Source: a virus
Virus record (IMG/VR): IMGVR_UViG_3300036944_000550
Coordinates: 1 to 64,000 of that record
DNA: 64,000 bases
Strand: one strand, 5' to 3'
The notes under the pieces were generated by a model. The model did not search any database, was not told the DNA's origin, and saw only the letters and a list, made by a program, of their open reading frames with translations. Below, piece by piece: positions 1 through 8,104 of the stretch. The translations under genes were made by a program, and so were the position numbers. Each line of letters opens with the position of its first letter. The stretch's first letter is position 1.

Positions 1-1
1 A

Positions 2-13
2 TGTGTTCTCCTT
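2..13 (-). promoter_or_regulatory. Ribosome binding site of a gene beyond the left edge
   Basis: On the minus strand the first 13 bases read as a strong Shine-Dalgarno AAGGAGA followed by a short ACAC spacer and then AT at the very edge. An ATG would be completed by the base just outside the window. The site follows directly after the stop codon of the CobS-like gene, so another leftward gene probably continues that operon. The gene itself cannot be seen. Confidence 0.4.
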
Positions 14-1157
14 AGAATGGAACTTCTTCATTTACAGACTGGAAGTATGCGTCTTCATTCACACCATCATCTGGCACCGCATCGCTGTCGACTTTCTTAT
101 AGAGATCTAGGAAAGCGGACTTGGTGTCAGCATCGAAGCGATTGACACAGAGTTCGATTGCTTTAGAGCGCGAACCGAACATAGCAAAGGCATTGACGAT
201 ATGCTCAAGACGACGAGTCGAGATTAGTTCTTCGACGCCACCTTCATAGAAAGTCTTGCGGATAATATCTGCCCAAGTCACCAACTTGTCAGCAAATTCA
301 TCATCAACCTTATTGACCTTTTCCATCTTGTTGAGGATAATCTGCTTCTCAATCTTCAGCGAAGGATATTCCTGCTCAACAGTGATGGCGAAACGCTCAA
401 GGAACGCATCGTCAAGAATCTGGGCAGACATAAACTTACCATCGTCAGACCCACGACCCTTGGTGTTCGCCGTAGCGATAACGTTGAAACCAGTCTTGGG
501 GTAAACTGTCTCACCAGTTTTCTTGTTGAAGTATGGTTTACCTTCAAGAATTGCTTGGAGGCACATCATCTTGTTCGAACCACGGTCGATTTCGTCAAGG
601 ATGAGAATAGCACCACGCTTCATGGCAGTGAGAACTGGACCTTCACGGTAAACAACGTTACCGTCGACGAGGGTGTTACCACCAATCAGGTCGTCTTCAT
701 CAGTTTCGATGGAGATGTTAACACGCATGCATTCGCGCTTCAACTTAGCACAGACCTGCTCAATCATGGTGGTCTTACCGTTACCCGACAGACCAGAGAT
801 GAATGTTGGGTAGAAGTTGTTCGACTTCACAACCTTCCGAAGATCGTTGTAGAAACCAAAGGGAACATAGGTCACGTCAATCTGCGGTACGAGATTCTCG
901 ATCACTGTCTGCAACTTCGGTTGGATAACCATCTTAGGAGCAGCAACAGGGATTTGGGCGACAGGCGACTTAACACCTGTCATCAACGGGGACAGGTCAT
1001 ACGTACCACGCTTGATCATACGTTCGCGCTGAAAAATCCAACCAGGATACTTCATCCCAAGAGATTCGGCAGCGGCAACAATATCACGCTTACGGAAAAC
1101 ACCATTGTTGGTGTTGTTGTCGGAAAGGAACTCAACCAAAGCATCACGATTCATCAT
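12..1157 (-). CDS. CobS/MoxR-like AAA+ ATPase
   Basis: An AAA+ ATPase of 381 residues resembling the CobS subunit of cobaltochelatase and MoxR-type chaperone ATPases, a family common in marine T4-like phages. Walker A (GLSGNGKT) lies at about residues 122-129 and Walker B (ILILDEID) at about 184-191. A basic N-terminal segment of about 100 residues precedes the ATPase core. The next upstream gene in the same direction, after one small ORF, encodes a VWA-domain protein, and AAA+/VWA pairs of this kind normally act together to remodel a protein or insert a metal. Start ATG (1157 or 1154) has a GAGGAT Shine-Dalgarno. A TTGACT-17-TATATT promoter lies just upstream. A role in cobalamin synthesis is not supported because no other cob genes are present, so the substrate is unknown. 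Confidence 0.85.
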   Translation of the reverse strand: MMNRDALVEFLSDNNTNNGVFRKRDIVAAAESLGMKYPGWIFQRERMIKRGTYDLSPLMTGVKSPVAQIPVAAPKMVIQPKLQTVIENLVPQIDVTYVPFGFYNDLRKVVKSNNFYPTFISGLSGNGKTTMIEQVCAKLKRECMRVNISIETDEDDLIGGNTLVDGNVVYREGPVLTAMKRGAILILDEIDRGSNKMMCLQAILEGKPYFNKKTGETVYPKTGFNVIATANTKGRGSDDGKFMSAQILDDAFLERFAITVEQEYPSLKIEKQIILNKMEKVNKVDDEFADKLVTWADIIRKTFYEGGVEELISTRRLEHIVNAFAMFGSRSKAIELCVNRFDADTKSAFLDLYKKVDSDAVPDDGVNEDAYFQSVNEEVPF

Positions 1158-1195
1158 AAAAATATCCTCACATCACATCATCATTTAATATAATC

Positions 1196-1224
1196 AATAT
1201 ACCTTAGAACGGTATAAAAGTCAA
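1196..1224 (-). promoter_or_regulatory. Sigma70-type promoter for the CobS-like gene
   Basis: Read on the minus strand: -35 TTGACT (1224-1219), a 17 bp spacer, -10 TATATT (1201-1196). It sits between the small ORF ending at 1230 and the start codon at 1157, giving a leader of roughly 30 nt. It belongs to the family of near-identical promoters found before the non-structural genes of this window. Confidence 0.75.
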
Positions 1225-1229
1225 GCCTA

Positions 1230-1427
1230 TTATTTAGAAATAATCAATTCACGCGACTCAACCAATTCAGAAGAACCGTCATTACAGAAGTCATAATATT
1301 CAACGGTTTCATCACGAAGAAGAATAAACCCAGCACCGTTAGGATAAACAGCACGAAGGACACCATTTTCATCACGCGACCAATCACAGAGGACGAGAGT
1401 TTCAAGTTCAGAGGGGAAATCAACCAT
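1230..1427 (-). CDS. Small acidic hypothetical protein
   Basis: A 65-residue protein that I do not recognise. It is acidic and rich in aromatic residues, with motifs such as LVLCDWSRDENG and VEYYDFCNDG, and no membrane segment. The reading frame is open from an ATG at 1451, but the promoter -10 box ends at 1460, so transcripts would begin at about 1453. The ATG at 1427 has a good AAGGAAAA Shine-Dalgarno and is the better start. It lies between the VWA gene and the AAA+ gene, with its own promoter, so it may be co-regulated with them. Confidence 0.6.
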   Translation of the reverse strand: MVDFPSELETLVLCDWSRDENGVLRAVYPNGAGFILLRDETVEYYDFCNDGSSELVESRELIISK

Positions 1428-1459
1428 AATAAAATTTTCCTTATCAATCATTATATTTC

Positions 1460-1488
1460 ATTCTACCCCGAAACGAGATAAAAGTCAA
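1460..1488 (-). promoter_or_regulatory. Sigma70-type promoter for the 65-residue gene
   Basis: Minus-strand TTGACT (1488-1483), 17 bp spacer, TAGAAT (1465-1460). The -10 and spacer form the right arm of a 12-nt imperfect inverted repeat whose left arm starts just after the upstream stop codon (about 1499-1510). Confidence 0.75.
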
Positions 1489-1517
1489 GCCCTTATTTCG
1501 CTTCGGGGTAAATAATT

Positions 1518-3785
1518 TTATGCGACTGCTTGGATCATTTTATTCAGTAAAACTCGGTTGGTCTGCTTGGTATTTTGGAACTTCTTAAATGCCCGACGAA
1601 GATCTTTCGGGTCGCTGCTTTCAGATTCAAAAACATCTTCGCCGATAGTCAACTCGCTGCCACCTGGAATCAAAAAGCGGTCATCGAAACCAAACGATTT
1701 TGTGGTGTGGAAAAACTTTTGCTTCCATTCATTCTTCCACTTGGTATCGAAATCTTCAGCAGAATTGTGCATACGTTTTGCTGCCCACTTAGGATTGTAA
1801 GGAGCGATGAAGAAGTTGATAAGACGCGAACCTGTTGCCTTCTTGTAGAGTTCTAGAAGAGCAACTTGTAGTTGAGTGCGATAAACTTCATCATCATACT
1901 TAACTGTTACCGAAGCATTAGTGCTTGCATCTGTGATATTGATATGGTGCGAACCATAACGGCCTCCGACAGTGATATTGTTATCGCCATCACCATCGGT
2001 GAGGAACACAGTATTGAGAACTTCTACACGATTTTTAGCACGGAACTTGTCAGCAATCGAACGAGCAACCATGATTGATTCCTCGAGAGGAGTCGAAGCA
2101 AGAGACATGATATGAGAATTACGAACGAATATTTCAGCACGACGAGAAGGACGAGCAGAATAGTCATAACCCTTTGCGCACATAAGAAGATTGCGAACTA
2201 CCTCATTAAACTTAGCAGACGAACAGTTGTCAGAAACAAACTGCAACAGATTGAACGAATTGTCACCGATTTCAAGTTCCTTGTCAGATGAACCCATGCC
2301 ACTGGCACGATTTGCGCGCATGGCATCAGACTTGGAATACTTGTCATTGACGACACCATTGTTGGTGAAACCATACACTTCAAACGGAATACGAACCTTG
2401 CGACAGAACATCATCAGTGTGACCAACTGTTCAATCGTACCACGCATGTTTCCTGCCATGGAACCAGACATGTCCAGGAACAAAAGCATACCATGGTTTT
2501 TACCATTAGGCACAACTGTGTTACGAGCGAACAGGTCTTCGCTGATTTTGTGTGCCCAAACACGGTCAACATCAAGACGACCAGTTTTAGAAGTCTGCGC
2601 ACGAGCAAACTCTGAAGCGCGACGACGCATTTCAAACTCTTGAACCATGGTATTAATATACTTCTGGTTGTTGCTGCGGAACTCAGAGAAAACTTCTTGA
2701 GCGATTGGGTCGTAATCTACAGTTTTCGTATACCACCTGTCAGAATACACAGTCGGGCGCATGTTTTCCAGAACCCAGTCCATAGGGATGACATAGTTCT
2801 TGGTATCAACCTTACGGAGAATACCATACGCATACTCACGAGACTTTGAGTCGATGAATGTATCTTCCATGTCGCGGAAGTTCTGGTCAGTGATAGAGAC
2901 AGGGTCTTCGTTGAGGATTGGTGTATCATTTGAACCAGGAAGTTTTACGCCTTCGTTAGGAGCAACGCCACCATCTTCATCGGAATCACCTTCATCATCA
3001 CCATCTTCATCAGACTCAGCGCCATCGGCAGGAGTATCAGATTTATCACCATCGGTATCAGCGTCAGCATCTTCACTGCCTGCAGGTTTACCAGGAGTAG
3101 GAGCAGTCTTCTCTTCAGTTGACTCGTCATCAACTACAGAGACCCACTGATCACCAATCTCTGCGTCGTCACCTTCCTCGTCAAACGCACCAATATCACC
3201 CATGAAGTTTGACGAATCAAAGTCATGCTCGGGTTCAGATTTAGCAAGTTCATAGAGTTCTACTGCGAGCGCAGCAACATCATCCCATGTTTCTAAGGCA
3301 TCAACGCGAGCAAGATATTGATTCTCATCAGCGCTGAAAGGAGCATTGAGGAAAGAACCAACCTTATAGTGCAGATTGATACGGTCAATGAGACGCAACT
3401 TGCTGAGGTCATATCCCTTAACACCGAAGAAGTTATTGTCGAACAGTTCCTGATAACCAGCGAAGAAGTTACGACGGATACCAGGAAACTTGTCCTTAAT
3501 CTTACGCTCGATACGAGCATCTTCAAGGACGTTCAGATAGGACTTGATACCCATACCACGAGCATCAAGTTCTGAGTGCCAACCCTGAGCAGGTGTGAAC
3601 AATGCGTGACCAACCTCATGACCAATAAGCAGGTCATAAAGGTCGGACGACATGTCTTTCCAGATGGGGAGGATCAGGGTGCGGTTCTTCAGGTCGAACA
3701 TCGCGGTCGGAACCTTCTGATGTTCAATCCGAAGGTTCTCAGTGGCGAGCAATTTAGCAAGGGTAGACTTATGGGAAATAGACAT
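1518..3785 (-). CDS. CobT-like protein: HExxH metallopeptidase-like N-terminus plus VWA domain
   Basis: A 755-residue protein with three visible parts. Residues 1-190 contain HEVGH (about 56-60) followed about 25 residues later by NVLEDARIER, which together look like the zinc site of a gluzincin-type metallopeptidase. Residues about 195-290 are a very acidic, low-complexity linker rich in Asp, Glu and Ser. From about residue 430 there is a von Willebrand A domain with an intact MIDAS start, LFLDMSGSM (DxSxS at about 438-442). Such proteins in marine T4-like phages are annotated as CobT-like or peptidase. The partner is probably the AAA+ ATPase encoded downstream. ATG 3785 is preferred over GTG 3788 because GAGG lies 7 nt upstream. 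Whether it is proteolytic is inference. Confidence 0.8.
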   Translation of the reverse strand: MSISHKSTLAKLLATENLRIEHQKVPTAMFDLKNRTLILPIWKDMSSDLYDLLIGHEVGHALFTPAQGWHSELDARGMGIKSYLNVLEDARIERKIKDKFPGIRRNFFAGYQELFDNNFFGVKGYDLSKLRLIDRINLHYKVGSFLNAPFSADENQYLARVDALETWDDVAALAVELYELAKSEPEHDFDSSNFMGDIGAFDEEGDDAEIGDQWVSVVDDESTEEKTAPTPGKPAGSEDADADTDGDKSDTPADGAESDEDGDDEGDSDEDGGVAPNEGVKLPGSNDTPILNEDPVSITDQNFRDMEDTFIDSKSREYAYGILRKVDTKNYVIPMDWVLENMRPTVYSDRWYTKTVDYDPIAQEVFSEFRSNNQKYINTMVQEFEMRRRASEFARAQTSKTGRLDVDRVWAHKISEDLFARNTVVPNGKNHGMLLFLDMSGSMAGNMRGTIEQLVTLMMFCRKVRIPFEVYGFTNNGVVNDKYSKSDAMRANRASGMGSSDKELEIGDNSFNLLQFVSDNCSSAKFNEVVRNLLMCAKGYDYSARPSRRAEIFVRNSHIMSLASTPLEESIMVARSIADKFRAKNRVEVLNTVFLTDGDGDNNITVGGRYGSHHINITDASTNASVTVKYDDEVYRTQLQVALLELYKKATGSRLINFFIAPYNPKWAAKRMHNSAEDFDTKWKNEWKQKFFHTTKSFGFDDRFLIPGGSELTIGEDVFESESSDPKDLRRAFKKFQNTKQTNRVLLNKMIQAVA

Positions 3786-3813
3786 CACGGAACCTCATCA
3801 ATTAATATATTTC

Positions 3814-3842
3814 ATTCTACCTCGAAACGAGGCAAAAGTCAA
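3814..3842 (-). promoter_or_regulatory. Sigma70-type promoter for the CobT-like gene
   Basis: Minus-strand TTGACT (3842-3837), 17 bp spacer, TAGAAT (3819-3814). The spacer contains the perfect small palindrome CCTCG-TTT-CGAGG, a possible operator. Confidence 0.75.
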
Positions 3843-3867
3843 GCCCTAAAATTACTTTCAGGATAAA

Positions 3868-4224
3868 TTAATTACAGCGAGTGATGCGCTTTTCATAATA
3901 GTCGCCATATCTGTCTATACCGCTGGTAAAAATTTCACGGCAATTCTGACGACGATAGTGATATTCATACTCACGGTCATAGACTTCGCGTTCGACTTCA
4001 CGTTCTGCAGGTTGTTTACGACTGGCAGCAGCACCCAGAATGAACGCACCTACGCCGATAGCGATTGCTTCACCAGTGCTAATGCGTGAACGTTTATGTT
4101 CGCGTCTTTCCTGACGTTGTTCCCAACCATTTCCATCACGATGACGTGCTTCAGCAGCAACAGGAGTTGCGACCACAGCGAGAGCAATCAAACTTGAGAT
4201 AACAGTGTCAAATGGTTTTTTCAT
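3868..4224 (-). CDS. Exported or membrane-anchored small protein
   Basis: A 118-residue protein of unknown function. The N-terminus (MKKPF then a hydrophobic core of about 18 residues ending VAAEARH) is a classical signal peptide with probable cleavage near residue 26. A basic Arg/His-rich stretch follows, then a second hydrophobic, small-residue segment (GEAIAIGVGAFILGAAAS, about residues 52-69) with glycine-zipper spacing. The C-terminal part is rich in charged and Tyr residues and has two Cys residues that could pair in the periplasm. It would therefore act in the host envelope, perhaps in superinfection exclusion or envelope stress, which is inference. It has a strong GGAGAAA Shine-Dalgarno and its own promoter. 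Confidence 0.7.
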   Translation of the reverse strand: MKKPFDTVISSLIALAVVATPVAAEARHRDGNGWEQRQERREHKRSRISTGEAIAIGVGAFILGAAASRKQPAEREVEREVYDREYEYHYRRQNCREIFTSGIDRYGDYYEKRITRCN

Positions 4225-4247
4225 AAACTTTCTCCTTCTATTATTCC

Positions 4248-4276
4248 ATTCTACTATAAAACGAATGAAATGTCAA
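4248..4276 (-). promoter_or_regulatory. Sigma70-type promoter for the exported small protein
   Basis: Minus-strand TTGACA (4276-4271), 17 bp spacer, TAGAAT (4253-4248). Leader of about 18 nt to the ATG at 4224. Confidence 0.78.
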
Positions 4277-4279
4277 GCC

Positions 4280-4885
4280 CTAATATTTCGTCATCGTTCC
4301 GTCGTGATGAGCGAGGTAGGGTTCAAACTTGATGTTTGGGTATTCTTTAGCAAGACCCTTGAACATTTCAAGATTTGATACGGCATCATCGAACAGGCGA
4401 ACACGAGCGTATTTACCTGTATCGAGATATTGTTTGATGTAGATTTTCTTGCCTTCTGCAGAGTTAGGAGCATTGAGATTACCAGCGCGATGCACGTGGA
4501 TATCATCGATGTCAATGTTTTGTTTGCGGAAGGTATCTAGGAACATGTCACGGTCATCAAAGTCAGCGCGAGCAGTGATGACAATCATCTTGCTGCCTTT
4601 TGCTTTGACGTTCTTGTGAATAGCAATCAACTTATTAATTGCCTTCGCGATAGGTTCAGATGTATCGCGGAAGTGCTTGGCATCGCGGAACTCGCGGAAG
4701 TCAAAGGACTCACCAGCACCCAGTTTATAGGTGTTAAACTCTTGGTTTGAAAGTTTCCGAACCAGTTGTGCACCCTTCATCACATAGATAAGTGCTTTAG
4801 TGTTGAAGAGGGTCTCGTCGATATCCCATATGGTCAGACCAGAACCCTCTTCTCGTTCGTAAATATAATCTTTTAAACCAATCAT
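4280..4885 (-). CDS. HAD-superfamily hydrolase/phosphatase
   Basis: A 201-residue protein with the HAD fold signature. Motif I is WDIDETLF at about residues 20-27, with nucleophile D21 and acid/base D23. Motif II is MIVITARAD at about 100-108. Motif IV is RLFDDAVSN at about 163-171. The family hydrolyses phosphoesters; phage members include nucleotide and polynucleotide-end phosphatases, but the substrate cannot be read here. No kinase domain is attached, so it is not a complete T4 PseT-like enzyme. The start is unusual: the -10 box ends only 6 nt before the ATG, so the transcript would be leaderless or nearly so, and no Shine-Dalgarno or later Met precedes motif I. Confidence 0.8.
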   Translation of the reverse strand: MIGLKDYIYEREEGSGLTIWDIDETLFNTKALIYVMKGAQLVRKLSNQEFNTYKLGAGESFDFREFRDAKHFRDTSEPIAKAINKLIAIHKNVKAKGSKMIVITARADFDDRDMFLDTFRKQNIDIDDIHVHRAGNLNAPNSAEGKKIYIKQYLDTGKYARVRLFDDAVSNLEMFKGLAKEYPNIKFEPYLAHHDGTMTKY

Positions 4886-4891
4886 AGAATT

Positions 4892-4920
4892 ACTATACCT
4901 GCTTTTTTCGTAAAAGTCAA
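4892..4920 (-). promoter_or_regulatory. Sigma70-type promoter for the HAD hydrolase, predicted leaderless
   Basis: Minus-strand TTGACT (4920-4915), 17 bp spacer, TATAGT (4897-4892). Only six bases separate the -10 box from the ATG at 4885, placing the expected transcription start at or within a base of the start codon. Confidence 0.7.
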
Positions 4921-4926
4921 GCCTAT

Positions 4927-5568
4927 TTATTCATCTATTGTTTTTTTTCTTGTGCGTTTCGGTTTGGGGGTTTCTTCTGGATCCTGTGCATTAATGCGTT
5001 TCTCTAATCGTTTCGCGACTTCATCAGCATCCAACCAGATATCCTTGTTGTCAAGCATGGACTTAATTTCTTCAGGTGTCAAGAAGTCCTTATAGAATGA
5101 ATCAAACAGTTTTTCTGACCAAGACCTGAAGTGGGTGATTTGATCATACATCTCACCACCCTTACCGATTGTTCCACTGGAATAATTGTGGAACATGAAC
5201 ATGGTATGGTCAGATAGTTCGAACCTATCTGCTGACAAGAATATCAAAGTAGCAGCGCTCATACAAATGCCTTCAACCGAACATACGATAGTGGCATTTG
5301 ATTCCTGAATCGCACGAACCAGTTGCAGAGCAGAGAACAAGTCACCACCCTCGCTGTTTATTCGAATGTAGATAATATCAGTTTCACCTGCTGCCCTGAG
5401 AATCTGAAACCATTCAACATAATCTTCCGCTGGTTTAATTTCACCACAGAGATAAAATGTTACAGCAGTTGCTACTGGTTGTTGGAAGAACTTTGGTTTT
5501 GGAAAAAAGGGCAGATCCGTATCACTCAAAGTGTCGCGTGATCGCGGTGATTTTGTCAATTTGTGCAT
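4927..5568 (-). CDS. ClpP-like serine protease
   Basis: A 213-residue protein of the ClpP/crotonase fold. Visible ClpP features are YIRINSEGGDLFSAL (about residues 67-81, the oxyanion-hole glycine region), GICMSAATLIFLSA with the catalytic Ser at about 104, MFMFHNYSSG with the catalytic His at about 127, and a C-terminal IWLDADEVAKRL segment matching the conserved region that carries the Asp and the handle end. Such phage ClpP-like proteins can act in protein turnover or in head maturation, but this phage has a separate gp21 protease, so a regulatory role is more likely. It is the last gene of the operon starting at 9486 and overlaps the previous gene by about 47 nt. ATG 5568 is used, although an in-frame TTG further down would reduce the overlap. 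The lysine-rich C-terminus is atypical. Confidence 0.82.
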   Translation of the reverse strand: MHKLTKSPRSRDTLSDTDLPFFPKPKFFQQPVATAVTFYLCGEIKPAEDYVEWFQILRAAGETDIIYIRINSEGGDLFSALQLVRAIQESNATIVCSVEGICMSAATLIFLSADRFELSDHTMFMFHNYSSGTIGKGGEMYDQITHFRSWSEKLFDSFYKDFLTPEEIKSMLDNKDIWLDADEVAKRLEKRINAQDPEETPKPKRTRKKTIDE

Positions 5569-5893
5569 CAATAATTGGTATCCTGTTTGGCCAATGAATA
5601 TACTCCTTCTCAGGATTCTTCATCAGGTTATAAAGTAGGGGAAGAATTAGATCTTCGACTTGTTTTAGTTTCTCTGAAACTTCCATTTCAACGAGTCTCT
5701 TATGTTCAGAGATCATTAGTGTCTGGTCTGCAGTCAGAATGCGAGACTCGATGTCATAGAGTTTTGCCATGATCTCATCTTTGAGACCGCTGGTATCTAT
5801 ATCTTCTTGGGGATTATATGGTTCTCGAACGTGAACCACGGTTTCAGTTGGATCTTCAAATGTGAATCCAAAATCATAGGTTTTGTTTGACAT
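5522..5893 (-). CDS. Hypothetical protein, helical
   Basis: A 123-residue protein that I do not recognise. It is charged, mostly helical in composition (long stretch from about residue 40 to 105), with no membrane or signal segment. It overlaps the C-terminus of the deformylase gene by 20 nt and the ClpP-like gene by about 47 nt, so the three are probably translationally coupled. A possible role as partner of the ClpP-like protease is only positional. Confidence 0.7.
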   Translation of the reverse strand: MSNKTYDFGFTFEDPTETVVHVREPYNPQEDIDTSGLKDEIMAKLYDIESRILTADQTLMISEHKRLVEMEVSEKLKQVEDLILPLLYNLMKNPEKEYIHWPNRIPIIDAQIDKITAITRHFE

Positions 5894-6392
5894 ATTTCTT
5901 CAGATACTTTCTTGCTCGTTTGTTTAAAGACTTGAGTGCCATGTCGAGTTTCAACTGTGATACATGATCAGAGAAATTTAATCCTTCCATGTGATCAAAT
6001 TCATGCTGGGCGATTCTTGCAGGTAGACCCGCAAAAGTTTCGACCACATATTCTCCAGTAACAGTCTGGTATGAAAGAGTCACTTCCTTGGGGCGTTTAA
6101 CAGACAACCATAATCCAGGATATGATAGACATCCTTCCTTGGCGAGTTCCGTTTCCTTAGAGACAGAAACTACATGCGGATTAAAAACATTTTTACGATT
6201 GGTATCGTCGGATCCCATCACAAAAACTTTGGAGTCAATACCAACTTGATTAGCAGCAAGACCAAGTCCCCGTAACCTTCGAGATTCTTCCCACAATTTA
6301 TCGGCAAGTTCCTGTGCGTTCTGAGTTTCAAAGTCAAAGATTTCAGGAACCTTGCGAAGAGCAGGGTCTGTAAATTTAATTAATTCCATCAT
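5874..6392 (-). CDS. def: Peptide deformylase
   Basis: A 172-residue iron/zinc peptide deformylase, which removes the formyl group from nascent N-termini. All three family motifs are intact: motif I GLGLAANQ (about 42-49), motif II EGCLS (86-90, metal ligand C88) and motif III QHEFDH (129-134, ligands H130 and H134, catalytic E131). Length is typical of short bacterial and phage enzymes. It starts with an ATGA overlap on the gp46 stop, so it is translationally coupled to the recombination nuclease. Phage deformylases are known mainly from marine cyanophages, where they are thought to favour turnover of particular host proteins. The benefit here is inference. Confidence 0.93.
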   Translation of the reverse strand: MMELIKFTDPALRKVPEIFDFETQNAQELADKLWEESRRLRGLGLAANQVGIDSKVFVMGSDDTNRKNVFNPHVVSVSKETELAKEGCLSYPGLWLSVKRPKEVTLSYQTVTGEYVVETFAGLPARIAQHEFDHMEGLNFSDHVSQLKLDMALKSLNKRARKYLKKYVKQNL

Positions 6393-8104
6393 ACCACCAT
6401 TTCACTGTAATTATTTTTCTTTTCAAACTTAATCAAACTGCGGAACTTATCGAACAGTTGATCACCCTTGTGACTGATGACAAACACATTAGTATCTTCG
6501 CCGACAGTATCAAGCAATGCCATAACATAATCGGTACCATTATTATCCAGTGAGGAGTCAAAAACCTCATCAAGAATTAGCAGATTAGTTGCTACGCTGT
6601 TCTTCATCTTAGCAATTGTGCGCCAAGTAAACAGCAGCGCCAAGTCAATTCTTTGTTTCTCACCTTCGCTGAACGAAGCGTAACTAAAGTCGTCGCGATG
6701 TCGCGATTTAATTGTCTCATCAAACTTCTCATCAAGATTAAACTGCACGAAGAAGTCCATTGCTTGTAGATATTTATTTACCAACTTATTGATAACTGGA
6801 AGATACTGCCGAATAATCTTAGTCTTAATACCAGTGTCCTTGAGTAGTGTCGAGACAACTTCCATGTAATGCTTTTCTTCATTCAGTCTTGCCTTTTCCT
6901 CGTTCTGTGTCAGAACTTCCTTAGCATATGACTTGAGTTTTGTTTTTTCTTCATCAATATCTGCAGTCTTGGTTGCAATGTCATTTAGTTCTAGATTAAG
7001 TGCTTGAATCAGACGCTGTTGAACAATAATTTCGTTGTTGTTCGCGATAATCTCTGCGCTCAACCCAGAAATTTGTTCGGAAAGAGTCTCATTTTCCGAG
7101 ATAAGTTCTCCAAGTTTCGTAAATTCTTCTTGGAGTTTTTCCATTCCTGAAGAAAGTTCTTGCATTTTCTCTTGTCGGGATGATACGATGGTTTCTTTAT
7201 GATCGTGAGCAATGCCTTGCCGACATGTCGGACACTCATCCGTTTCCTTGTAGAATGCCACCTCCTTTTGGAGATCGCGGAGTTGGCTGGAAAATTTGGT
7301 TTTAAAAGATTCGAGTTTCTTTTGCTTTGTTGCAAGGTCTCCGAGTGCTGCCTTGGCATCTTCGTGTGTAATCTTCTCTCCTTCGAGCGCAGCAACAAGA
7401 CCTTGGAAACGGGTGATTGACAATTCACCATCTTCGATTCGTGAGATAATTTCATCAACTCTCTTTTCTTTATTTGCTTCGAGCGTATCGACATATTCTT
7501 TCTGAATGGTTGCCTTTTGTTTCAGAACTTCTAACTTACCATCAGCATCATGAAGACTATCTTTCAGTTCGTTCATCTTGTCGCGCAGAACAGTATTCAT
7601 TGTTGTAAAGATCTGAATGTCAAGAATGTCTTCAATAATCTCGCGACGAGTAAACGGTGGCAACTGCATGAATGGAGTGAACGATGCTGAACCCAGAATA
7701 ACAATCTGAGTAAACGATTTGTAATTTAGTTTTAGAACTGATTCCTCGAGATACTTTTGATAGTCCCGAGCAGCAGCATCCTGATTGATTACTTCACCAC
7801 CAGATTGAATCTCGAAGATGTTCGGTTTAATACCACGAACAATCTTATAATCTTTACCACCAATGTCAAACTCAATCTCAACCAGAAGATTTTTCTTGTT
7901 GATAGAATTAAGCAGTTGTGGTTTATTGATGCTACGGAATGGTTTACCGAATAATCCGAAGCAGAGAGCATCGAGCAGTGTGGATTTACCGCCACCATTC
8001 TCACCAACAATCAAAGTGCTGGGCGAACGGTTAAGTTCAATTTCAGTGAAAGCATTACCTGTTGAAAGTAAATTCTTCCAACGTATAGTTTTAAAAATTA
8101 TCAT
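6389..8104 (-). CDS. 46: Recombination endonuclease subunit gp46 (Rad50/SbcC-like)
   Basis: A 571-residue SMC-like ATPase that with gp47 forms the T4-type Mre11/Rad50 nuclease resecting DNA ends for recombination-dependent replication and host DNA degradation. Walker A GENGGGKS lies at about 34-41. A long coiled coil is split by a zinc hook CPTCRQG near residue 295. The ABC signature FSEGEKQR and Walker B LLILDEVFD lie near the C-terminus. It overlaps gp47 by ATGA (8101-8104), giving near equimolar synthesis. Length is close to T4 gp46. Confidence 0.96.
   Translation of the reverse strand: MIIFKTIRWKNLLSTGNAFTEIELNRSPSTLIVGENGGGKSTLLDALCFGLFGKPFRSINKPQLLNSINKKNLLVEIEFDIGGKDYKIVRGIKPNIFEIQSGGEVINQDAAARDYQKYLEESVLKLNYKSFTQIVILGSASFTPFMQLPPFTRREIIEDILDIQIFTTMNTVLRDKMNELKDSLHDADGKLEVLKQKATIQKEYVDTLEANKEKRVDEIISRIEDGELSITRFQGLVAALEGEKITHEDAKAALGDLATKQKKLESFKTKFSSQLRDLQKEVAFYKETDECPTCRQGIAHDHKETIVSSRQEKMQELSSGMEKLQEEFTKLGELISENETLSEQISGLSAEIIANNNEIIVQQRLIQALNLELNDIATKTADIDEEKTKLKSYAKEVLTQNEEKARLNEEKHYMEVVSTLLKDTGIKTKIIRQYLPVINKLVNKYLQAMDFFVQFNLDEKFDETIKSRHRDDFSYASFSEGEKQRIDLALLFTWRTIAKMKNSVATNLLILDEVFDSSLDNNGTDYVMALLDTVGEDTNVFVISHKGDQLFDKFRSLIKFEKKNNYSEMVV

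Noticed and set aside
555-1193. Plus-strand open frame of 212 codons opposite the AAA+ ATPase
   Set aside because: The opposite strand has intact Walker motifs. The plus-strand product resembles no family and lacks a start signal.
12-3785. Cobalamin biosynthesis function for the CobS/CobT-like pair
   Set aside because: No other cob gene or corrin enzyme is in the window, and the extra HExxH region is not part of bacterial cobaltochelatase. Only family resemblance is claimed.
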